Source: Bacteroidales bacterium
Lineage (GTDB): Bacteria > Bacteroidota > Bacteroidia > Bacteroidales > UBA7960
Direction: 5' to 3'
NCBI GenBank assembly: GCA_007128045.1
Contig: SKYG01000177.1
Span: 1-5,135, forward strand
DNA: 5,135 nucleotides
Below, in pieces: positions 1-5,135 of this stretch. The translations under genes were made by a program, and so were the position numbers. Numbering within the stretch: position 1 is the stretch's first letter; each line of letters starts with the position of its first letter. Below the pieces are notes generated by a model. The model was not told the origin of the DNA. It saw only the letters and a program-made list of their open reading frames with translations, and searched no databases.

Positions 1-70
1 GAGGAATACAAGCGGAGAATAGATTTCAAATTTCAAGAATAAAACGATCACGTAACAAATCAACAAGATG
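1..70. other. 3' flank downstream of the Ig-domain gene, no gene seen
   Basis: This is 70 bp of AT-rich sequence after the last stop codon. Read on the minus strand it contains only a 3-bp ACG-TGAT-CGT stem before a TTTTATT run, too weak to call a terminator. The end of the operon cannot be placed from this window. Confidence 0.5.
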
Positions 71-1849
71 TTACATCCCAACCACCAATTTTGTGACAAA
101 CGTATTGACCCTGACCGCATAGACCCCTTTGCCACCCAGCTTCCAAACCGGTATATGAAGCTGATCTGTTATTCCTGATGCAGAATATACTGTTTGGCCG
201 GTTATATTAACAATATCGATCTGAACGGGTATTGATCCAACCTTAATGGTAACATAATCGCGTGCAGGGTTCGGAAAGATGTCAATTTGGCTGCCCGGCA
301 AATCCGGGATTCCCGTTGCGTATGGATTCACAGTAATGGTTCGGGAAACATCATGCGCCGCATTGTAGGTATCATCACCACCTTGAGAGGCGGTAATCAC
401 AGCAGTACCTTCTCCAATAATTTGAATATGGCCATCCACAATGATGGCTACATCCGGATTTGAACTGTTTAAAGAAACAGGCAATCCTGAATTTGAGGTG
501 ACCTCAGGAACGATGTTCCCATCGTGCATATTTACTTCCGGCAGATTTATAAATGTAATCGTCTGATTCATTTTTACAGATGCATCATATGCATCAATGG
601 CATCCATGATTTGCTGAGGGGTTCCGTAAAAGACCAAATATTCCTGGCGGTATGCCTCATAAATACCTTCAGGCAAACGGTCGCGGTTGATCATCCCCAG
701 AGAATAATTTCTAAACCCCATCCACGACATGGAAGGGATACGGTACGGCTGGTCATTCCAGAATGTTTCTGTTACCCTGTTATCTGTATAATATACTGAA
801 CCATCAGAATCTATGACACCAATCAGCGAAAAACGGTTGATCTCTGTATCAGGCTGGTAAAACCCGATCGCTTGTCCGCTATTCAAATCAGCCGACTCAG
901 CCACAATGAATACTTGTTTGTATTGTGTACTGTTGCGACGCATTATGCTTTCACGGCTGGTAATTTCCCAGGTGCCATTATTTCGTTGAATGTGCCGGTA
1001 CATGGGTTCCCATATAGCCACATCGTTGCGGATACTCCATGAGGTTGTCAAAAAATTCATGTCTTTGTCAGTACCTCTGAACACCCCCTTGGGGTACTGA
1101 ACAGAGATGTCTTCAATGATCTCGTCTTCGTCCCACATGAGCGTTCCGGCCCTGAATTGATTGATGCAATGCCCGGGTGAGCGGATAAAGCGATATTCAA
1201 AATAATGCCTGATGGCAGGCGTGGCTATCCCGTTCTTACCCATATAATTTTCATAGGTACCATAATAGTCGAACTCACTGTACAACTCAGCCTCCTGTTT
1301 GGTGTAAGTAACTCCGTTGATCACCACCTCAAGGTCTTCTTCGTACAATCCGTCCTCATCGCTTGCCCCAGGGGCTCCACCATGCTTGTATATTTCATCA
1401 TATCCATCGTCACAAATATTTTCCCAGCGCGTGAAATCATATTTGTTGTCAGCACGCCATAAGGTACAACCCCGCGGCCCTACCACCATTTTGCCTGTTG
1501 TTTTTTCGATACTGCATTCCGTACCACAAGGTTCGTTAAACCCTGCCTGGGTCGGGTTATACACATTGCCATGCGCCTTGCTACGGATCGATGACTGCCC
1601 CATACGTCCATACGACAAAGACCTAATACCCATAATATTTCCTATGCCGGGTATGGATACCATACTGATTGAACCCCCACCGTACGCGTTGATGCCGAAG
1701 GTAAATACCCCCGACTGAATGGTATCGGTGGTTTCCTGGCCTTTATGGTTTTCAGATATGATACGAAACGGCAGTTGGCCTGAAAGAGGATAGGATAATC
1801 CCAAGGCGAAAAGCAATAGAAGAATCTTTATATGATGATTCGTTTGCAT
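71..1849 (-). CDS. Secreted T9SS cargo protein with Ig-like domain, unknown N-terminal region
   Basis: The protein has 592 residues. I chose the ATG at 1849 because it opens directly into a signal peptide (MQTNHHIKILLLLFALGLSY, cleavage near LSGQ, residues 22-25). The frame extends 17 codons upstream only to a GTG that would overlap the preceding gene and hide the signal. Residues about 26-427 form an unrecognised region, probably beta-rich, with a Gly-rich FGINAYGGGSIS block, a YGRMGQSSIRSKAHG...YNPTQAGF block, a CGTEC pair (residues 108-112), an acidic stretch (DEDGLYEED) and five cysteines in all, which could form disulfides outside the cytoplasm. Residues about 429-508 are an Ig-like Big-type domain. 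Residues about 522-592 are a type A T9SS sorting domain. The protein is therefore likely a surface or secreted factor, expressed with the exported protein just upstream. An enzymatic or glycan-binding role is inferred from architecture and context only. Confidence 0.92.
   Translation of the reverse strand: MQTNHHIKILLLLFALGLSYPLSGQLPFRIISENHKGQETTDTIQSGVFTFGINAYGGGSISMVSIPGIGNIMGIRSLSYGRMGQSSIRSKAHGNVYNPTQAGFNEPCGTECSIEKTTGKMVVGPRGCTLWRADNKYDFTRWENICDDGYDEIYKHGGAPGASDEDGLYEEDLEVVINGVTYTKQEAELYSEFDYYGTYENYMGKNGIATPAIRHYFEYRFIRSPGHCINQFRAGTLMWDEDEIIEDISVQYPKGVFRGTDKDMNFLTTSWSIRNDVAIWEPMYRHIQRNNGTWEITSRESIMRRNSTQYKQVFIVAESADLNSGQAIGFYQPDTEINRFSLIGVIDSDGSVYYTDNRVTETFWNDQPYRIPSMSWMGFRNYSLGMINRDRLPEGIYEAYRQEYLVFYGTPQQIMDAIDAYDASVKMNQTITFINLPEVNMHDGNIVPEVTSNSGLPVSLNSSNPDVAIIVDGHIQIIGEGTAVITASQGGDDTYNAAHDVSRTITVNPYATGIPDLPGSQIDIFPNPARDYVTIKVGSIPVQIDIVNITGQTVYSASGITDQLHIPVWKLGGKGVYAVRVNTFVTKLVVGM
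74..286 (-). other. T9SS type A C-terminal sorting domain of the Ig-domain protein
   Basis: The last 71 residues contain IDIFPNPARDYVTIK, then VQIDIVNITGQTVYS, a short LGGKGVYAVRV strand and a terminal FVTKLVV. This matches the order of motifs in type A sorting domains and predicts passage through the type IX translocon after Sec export. Confidence 0.95.
326..565 (-). other. Ig-like (Big-type) domain
   Basis: This encodes QTITFINLPEV through SRTITVNP. It follows the familiar Bacteroidota pattern: QTITF-x-LP, SGLPVS, NSSNPDVAII, a G-x-G-TAVITASQ strand and a DDTYNAA-x-DVS-TITV ending. Such modules usually act as spacers or adhesion domains between a catalytic or binding region and the sorting domain. 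Only one copy is present here. Confidence 0.85.
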
Positions 1850-1866
1850 ATCAATTGAAGTTTGTA
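1850..1866 (-). promoter_or_regulatory. 17-bp intergenic leader without Shine-Dalgarno
   Basis: Only 17 bp separate the TAA of the exported barrel-like gene from the ATG of the Ig-domain gene. The leader is AT-rich and has no purine-rich Shine-Dalgarno motif, as is common in Bacteroidota. There is no room for a separate promoter or terminator, which supports co-transcription of the two genes. Confidence 0.65.
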
Positions 1867-2829
1867 TTATTTTCCTTTTTCCAGCTCCTGGATCAGCCAC
1901 TTGGCAAATCCCAGGTAAGAATATGGGTCAGATTCAGGACCAACGGGCCTTTGTGAGCCACAGCCATGGGGAAAAGCATTCAGATAATAATACATGTTTT
2001 GATGATGTTTGGGCAGTCCTCTATCCCAAAAGCTATGCAGCCAGTCTCTTTCCAGAAAGTCGACGTATGTATCGCAATCTTTATACTGGAAGGGACCGTA
2101 ATAAAAGATATAATCCATCCCTTGTTCCAGAGCCCATTTGGCGCCCCTTGCCACTTCTTCAGGATCAGAGATGGCGCTTCCCAATGGCCAGTAGCGATTA
2201 AACTGATGAGACTCATAACATATGCCATCCATGGTGCTGATGATTGCTCTCGCCTCAGGGTCGTCAAGAAAAACGGCAGGATGCAGGATCATCTGTATCA
2301 GCTTGTAATTGTCATGTTTTATCAACCCAAGGGCATGGGCATCCCTGAATACCTTTCGTTGATCATCGACATCCCGTTGAAAGAGAATCCTGGGGTCGCC
2401 GGCAATTGGACCCGTATCTCCGTTGACAGGATCATACAGCCAGCCTTCCCGGCAAATGATTATATGCTTGACGATCGTACCTGCTTGTTCGTGGTCTCGG
2501 ATGGTCCTGACCAGTCTGTTTGTCTCTGGATTGGTATCGACCCAGTCGCCTCCCTGTTGATGGATATAATGCTCAAAAAAACGCTGATTGGTCTGAAAGA
2601 CCCCATTATAGCCCTTTACCACATCCATATGCAGGGCTGTATAATCATCAGCTTTCAGCATCGCATCATAATTCCCGATACCTGGTTTCCAATGGGCAAC
2701 CCTTCCACCCCCTGTCATTTCGTGTGCATTGTCGCGTGGCCAGGGACGAATACCAACTTTAGAACGACTCTCTTGTGCCACCAGTGTATTGGCTGCGAGA
2801 ACAAAGATCAACATCATAAATTTGTACAT
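1867..2829 (-). CDS. Exported protein, probable TIM-barrel (possibly glycoside-hydrolase-like)
   Basis: The protein has 320 residues and an ATG start followed by a clear Sec signal peptide (MYKFMMLIFVLAANTLVAQ, cleavage near residues 18-19). There is no lipobox cysteine and no T9SS domain, so the mature protein is probably periplasmic. After a Trp/Pro/Gly-rich segment (RPWPRDN, residues 28-34) the chain alternates hydrophobic strands with helices: TIVKHIIICREGW (118-130), YKLIQMILHP (175-184), MDGICYESH (200-208), MDYIFYYGPF (238-247) and MYYYLNAFPH (279-288). This is the pattern of a (beta/alpha)8 barrel. Glu128 (CREGW) and Glu206 (ICYESH) sit at predicted strand ends and are candidate catalytic acids by inference only. 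The region upstream of the ATG has no Shine-Dalgarno but an A7 tract. The next gene follows after 17 bp, indicating an operon. No named family is recognised; a non-catalytic barrel remains possible. Confidence 0.88.
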   Translation of the reverse strand: MYKFMMLIFVLAANTLVAQESRSKVGIRPWPRDNAHEMTGGGRVAHWKPGIGNYDAMLKADDYTALHMDVVKGYNGVFQTNQRFFEHYIHQQGGDWVDTNPETNRLVRTIRDHEQAGTIVKHIIICREGWLYDPVNGDTGPIAGDPRILFQRDVDDQRKVFRDAHALGLIKHDNYKLIQMILHPAVFLDDPEARAIISTMDGICYESHQFNRYWPLGSAISDPEEVARGAKWALEQGMDYIFYYGPFQYKDCDTYVDFLERDWLHSFWDRGLPKHHQNMYYYLNAFPHGCGSQRPVGPESDPYSYLGFAKWLIQELEKGK

Positions 2830-2866
2830 AGTCTGGGTTTTTTTAATATCAAGTTGAACGATTTTT

Positions 2867-2874
2867 CAAAAATA
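2867..2874 (-). promoter_or_regulatory. Candidate Bacteroidota -7 promoter element (TATTTTTG)
   Basis: The minus strand reads TATTTTTG, an exact match to the TAnnTTTG -7 consensus of the primary sigma factor in Bacteroidota. It lies 37 bp upstream of the ATG at 2829, which would give a leader of about 30 nt. No good TTG/TTTG -33 element is present at the usual distance, so the promoter would be weak or dependent on an activator. The region is AT-rich, so a chance match is possible. Confidence 0.45.
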
Positions 2875-2907
2875 AACACAATCTCTATGATTTCCTTGTT
2901 GCATTGT

Positions 2908-2936
2908 CCCAAATAGTTTCAAATGCATCCCAAACA
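2908..2936 (-). promoter_or_regulatory. Pair of TnTTTGGGA direct repeats with 21-bp spacing, possible operator
   Basis: On the minus strand TGTTTGGGA (2936-2928) and TATTTGGGA (2915-2907, one base beyond the stated end) are direct repeats whose starts are 21 bp apart, about two helical turns. They lie roughly 35-60 bp upstream of the candidate -7 element, where an activator dimer would bind. The same stretch carries a 6-bp inverted repeat, CATTGT/ACAATG (2902-2907 and 2934-2939). The repeats are short and a chance origin cannot be excluded. Confidence 0.3.
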
Positions 2937-3021
2937 ATGAAAGCCAATTTGTTGACATGATGCTGCCGCTACTCGTCCAGAAAAAATTCATCCTGAAAGA
3001 ATACGGACTTTGATTATCCAC

Positions 3022-5135
3022 TTATTGATCCTGAATCAGAAGCACTTTCTGTACATTAACAACACCGTCTATATCCGACACCAGATGAAAGAAATAAAAC
3101 CCAGAGGATAGCGATAGTGGAAGTCGCACACTGCCAGGCAATTGTATCGATTTGACAAGCGATCCCCTGATGTCATACACATACAAGCCAAATGGCGCAT
3201 CATGCTCTATCTGTACCCAATGTTTTGCGGGATTGGGGTATAACAAAAAGCGCCCTTCGTTCCATGGTGCCTGAGGTAACCCTGTCTCAAAGAATTCATC
3301 TCCAGGTTGCATGGATGAGGCCCTTACCCTGACCACCTCATCGCCTTCAGGGATATCGACCAAAAAAGTAACGCCATAGCTGCCATCTACTGATTGCCAG
3401 GTATTATACCAGGCATCGCTTTGGTTGCCACCGTATGTTTTTTCGTATCCGCTGTCAGTCAACACATATGCCCATAAACCTTGCAGGCTGGAGAATCCGC
3501 CTATCTTAACGGCCACGCGATTACAGCCCCCGCTGATATCAAAATCAACCACATTTTCCGAAGCCCTTATCTGAATGGGATGGGTTGCCTCAACTACCCC
3601 GGTCCTTGCATAAACCCCAAGATTGTTCCAGCACTCGTATTCCTTTTCTGCAAAGCGTTCATCAGTCGTTCCGTCCCCTCCGGTGATTAGCATCAGGGTG
3701 AAACGGATACTACTTCCCTTCTCAATAGATGTGAAGTTTTTGGCAGGAATCACTGCCAGGGTGCGATGATAGTTGTTCACAGCCCCTGATGCAAAAGCAT
3801 AAGCTGCCGGCGATACCTCCTCCCCATTGATATTGGCTTCCCATTCTGTAACAATCATGGCGGGATTTCCACTCCGGTCGCTGATTGTCAAATCCGGCTC
3901 ACCCCCATAATTGGTTGCCTTAAACATCGAGAAGAAAAAAGGATTGTGCATGTGACCCCCATGGGTGTGAATGGTTCCAGGGCCTGCGTTTGTAAGGCTT
4001 CCAAGCTGCGTGTTTCCATCAGCCGCCATATAGGCAAAGTTCCTAAACACCATAGGATTTCCAACGTCGAAGCGCATAAAATTGATAGGGACATCAGCCG
4101 ATGCAGAGAGCTGAACATCATCTTCGAAATGCAGTTCAACCTCACAAAATACCCTTGTATGATCAGAATTGGCAAATTGAAATATATGACCATTTCCGCG
4201 TACTTTTCCATCTTGCGACTCTAAATCAAGCTTGTATTCAATCAGGCCGGGCCCTGTTTCGATCATTTCATAAAAGTTCGATCTCAGCAATACCTCGGTA
4301 CCAGTTTGGTCGACGTACCTGAGAAAGCTTGTCGCAGAAGCACTTGCAGATCTGCCTTTGACATCGTTGGGATGCGGACGGAAATCGGTGATAATGAAAG
4401 GATCCTGCCGGGTAGAATGGGTTTCATGCCTGTTAACACTTACCTGAAAAATTCCGGGCGACGCATGGCTGTTTGCTTCCAGAGAGTTTAAGTAGATCAG
4501 GTCGCGATGTGTAAGCTGATTGAAAAGCGTATGTGCACGCAACGTCTTGCTCGACCCCGATGGCAACTCCAAAGGAAAAATCATATGTGCCCCGGGTCGT
4601 TCACCCAAAGAAGATTTTTCCGGATAGTTCAGGTAAAACTGCACATGCAGAGGCAAAGGCATTTTCTGGCTATCGGTAACAATACCTCCGGCAATCCCCC
4701 CCCAATTGTCGACCTGATCAATATAAATGCGTCGGTTACGAACGTCATTCTGTATGGTCAGCCGGCTTCCGCCTACATATCCCGGGGAAGGATTGGGCGT
4801 GGGAGTACCCCTCCCTCCGATGCGATAGGTCCCGGCGCGCCGAAAGTATGACAGAAAAACGCCATAGTGTAGGTCAAATATGAAGTTATCGGCAGACAAA
4901 GGATAGATGATCGATCTGTAACGATCTTCGACTTCCTGATGATCTTCTCCGAAAAGGATTGCAGCACCTACCTCATGAATGTCATCAGGCGCCCACGACG
5001 AATCGACTGTGCGTTCAACCATCACACGATGTCCATCTGATGACAAAAAACTATGTTGCTCAGGAACTGTCGGACAAACGATCAGGGCGGTTTGCTCAGC
5101 GATGATGGGCTCCGCAGATGGTTCAACTGCCGGAA
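3022..5135 (-). CDS. Large secreted T9SS cargo protein of unknown function (5' end outside window)
   Basis: The reading frame is open from the window edge to a TAA stop, giving 703 visible residues. The first possible internal start is a TTG at 5044-5046, but the 29 codons upstream of it are also open and protein-like (for example PAVEPSAEPIIAEQ), so the true start and signal peptide probably lie beyond 5135. The last 77 residues form a type A T9SS sorting domain, with LLYPNPA, VYDIRGSLVKS, SSGFYFFHL and a final VQKVLLIQ strand. This predicts export across the outer membrane and attachment or release at the surface. The rest is rich in beta-strand-like alternation and Gly/Asn turns, consistent with stacked beta domains. 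A histidine cluster, HTHGGHMH, sits at visible residues 389-396. A second beta-like module of about 90 residues (visible about 525-620) precedes the sorting domain. I do not recognise the family. A carbohydrate-active or binding role is only inferred from context. Confidence 0.9.
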   Translation of the reverse strand, partial: PAVEPSAEPIIAEQTALIVCPTVPEQHSFLSSDGHRVMVERTVDSSWAPDDIHEVGAAILFGEDHQEVEDRYRSIIYPLSADNFIFDLHYGVFLSYFRRAGTYRIGGRGTPTPNPSPGYVGGSRLTIQNDVRNRRIYIDQVDNWGGIAGGIVTDSQKMPLPLHVQFYLNYPEKSSLGERPGAHMIFPLELPSGSSKTLRAHTLFNQLTHRDLIYLNSLEANSHASPGIFQVSVNRHETHSTRQDPFIITDFRPHPNDVKGRSASASATSFLRYVDQTGTEVLLRSNFYEMIETGPGLIEYKLDLESQDGKVRGNGHIFQFANSDHTRVFCEVELHFEDDVQLSASADVPINFMRFDVGNPMVFRNFAYMAADGNTQLGSLTNAGPGTIHTHGGHMHNPFFFSMFKATNYGGEPDLTISDRSGNPAMIVTEWEANINGEEVSPAAYAFASGAVNNYHRTLAVIPAKNFTSIEKGSSIRFTLMLITGGDGTTDERFAEKEYECWNNLGVYARTGVVEATHPIQIRASENVVDFDISGGCNRVAVKIGGFSSLQGLWAYVLTDSGYEKTYGGNQSDAWYNTWQSVDGSYGVTFLVDIPEGDEVVRVRASSMQPGDEFFETGLPQAPWNEGRFLLYPNPAKHWVQIEHDAPFGLYVYDIRGSLVKSIQLPGSVRLPLSLSSGFYFFHLVSDIDGVVNVQKVLLIQDQ
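3025..3255 (-). other. T9SS type A C-terminal sorting domain of the large secreted protein
   Basis: This codes for the last 77 residues, beginning GRFLLYPNPAKHWVQIE. It shows the expected order for the family: a YPNPA motif followed by an amphipathic strand, a VYDIRG-type strand and turn, a short SSGFYFFHL segment, and a final strand with a basic residue before hydrophobics (VQKVLLI). The domain is recognised by the type IX translocon of Bacteroidota and is usually cleaved on export. Calling it type A rests on the YPNP and terminal-strand pattern. Confidence 0.93.
3946..3969 (-). other. Histidine cluster HTHGGHMH in the large secreted protein
   Basis: Four histidines fall within eight residues, flanked by GPGTI before and NPFFF after. 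The spacing resembles metal-ligand clusters in general. No known metal-site signature is matched, so metal binding is inference only. It could equally be a surface loop. Confidence 0.4.
4696..4703 (-). repeat. Homopolymeric G8 tract within the coding sequence
   Basis: There are eight consecutive C on the plus strand, read as G8 in the gene, encoding W-G-G within NWGGIAGG. The frame is continuous on both sides with the tract at length eight. Tracts like this can slip during replication, which would switch the gene off, and they are also a common place for sequencing indels. Confidence 0.6.

Larger units (their letters stand above)
2830..3021. other. Intergenic region between the large secreted gene and the exported TIM-barrel-like gene
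   Basis: This is 192 bp without a credible gene. On the minus strand it holds, in order, a T6 tract after a very weak hairpin, a pair of 21-bp-spaced TTTGGGA repeats, a TATTTTTG promoter-like element and a short A-rich leader (A7 at 2838-2844) ahead of the next ATG. The gap separates the large upstream gene from the downstream pair, which may therefore have their own promoter. Confidence 0.7.

Noticed and set aside
1317..1718. A 133-codon plus-strand open frame opposite the Ig-domain gene
   Set aside because: It lies wholly inside a gene with a signal peptide and sorting domain. Its translation has no protein-like features, so it is an antisense shadow.
1850..1900. A GTG start at 1900 for the Ig-domain protein, 17 codons longer
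   Set aside because: It would overlap the upstream gene and place a charged segment ahead of the signal peptide. The ATG at 1849 fits the signal peptide and the operon spacing.
1966..2916. A 316-codon open frame on the plus strand opposite the exported barrel-like gene
   Set aside because: It is almost exactly antisense to the real gene, lacks a signal peptide or recognisable domain, and its translation looks like reverse-frame composition. The minus-strand gene has a clear signal peptide and a fold-like pattern.
2866..2991. A 41-codon ATG open frame on the minus strand in the intergenic region (MNFFWTSSGS...)
   Set aside because: It has no properly spaced ribosome-binding signal, overlaps the candidate promoter and repeats, and has no recognisable features. 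It is short enough to occur by chance.
2981..2997. A TTCA-GGA-TGAA hairpin followed by T6 on the minus strand, as a terminator for the large gene
   Set aside because: The stem is only four pairs, mostly A-T, with a three-base loop. It is too weak to call an intrinsic terminator.
5044..5046. A TTG start for the large secreted protein
   Set aside because: The frame stays open and protein-like upstream to the window edge, and no signal peptide follows the TTG. The gene almost certainly starts outside the window.

Overview
The window looks like part of a Bacteroidota chromosome. The main evidence is two large secreted proteins that each end in a type A C-terminal sorting domain of the type IX secretion system (T9SS). 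Supporting signs are Sec signal peptides ending in the AQ/GQ style common in this phylum, start codons without a Shine-Dalgarno sequence but with A-rich leaders, and a TAnnTTTG promoter element. The lineage below phylum cannot be fixed from this sequence. An environmental or marine polysaccharide degrader would fit, but that is inference.

Layout: all three genes lie on the minus strand, so the transcriptional order runs from high to low coordinates. (1) 5135-3022 is a large secreted T9SS cargo protein of unrecognised family. Its 5' end is cut off by the window edge and 703 residues are visible. (2) 3021-2830 is a 192-bp intergenic region with a candidate promoter for the next gene and a pair of TTTGGGA direct repeats spaced 21 bp apart. 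(3) 2829-1867 is a 320-residue exported protein with a Sec signal peptide and no sorting domain. Its alternation of hydrophobic strands and helices suggests a TIM-barrel, possibly glycoside-hydrolase-like, enzyme. (4) 1849-71 is a 592-residue T9SS cargo protein with an unrecognised N-terminal region of about 400 residues, an Ig-like (Big-type) domain and a C-terminal sorting domain. It starts only 17 bp after the previous stop, so the last two genes are very probably co-transcribed. (5) 70-1 is non-coding 3' flank with no convincing terminator.

Taken together this is a small cassette of exported proteins: two sent to the cell surface or medium by T9SS and one probably left in the periplasm. 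The arrangement resembles an accessory glycan- or polymer-processing locus, but no SusC/SusD pair, sulfatase, regulator or recognisable CAZy family is visible here. The biochemical role of all three proteins is therefore open. No RNA genes, mobile elements, CRISPR arrays or attachment sites were seen.
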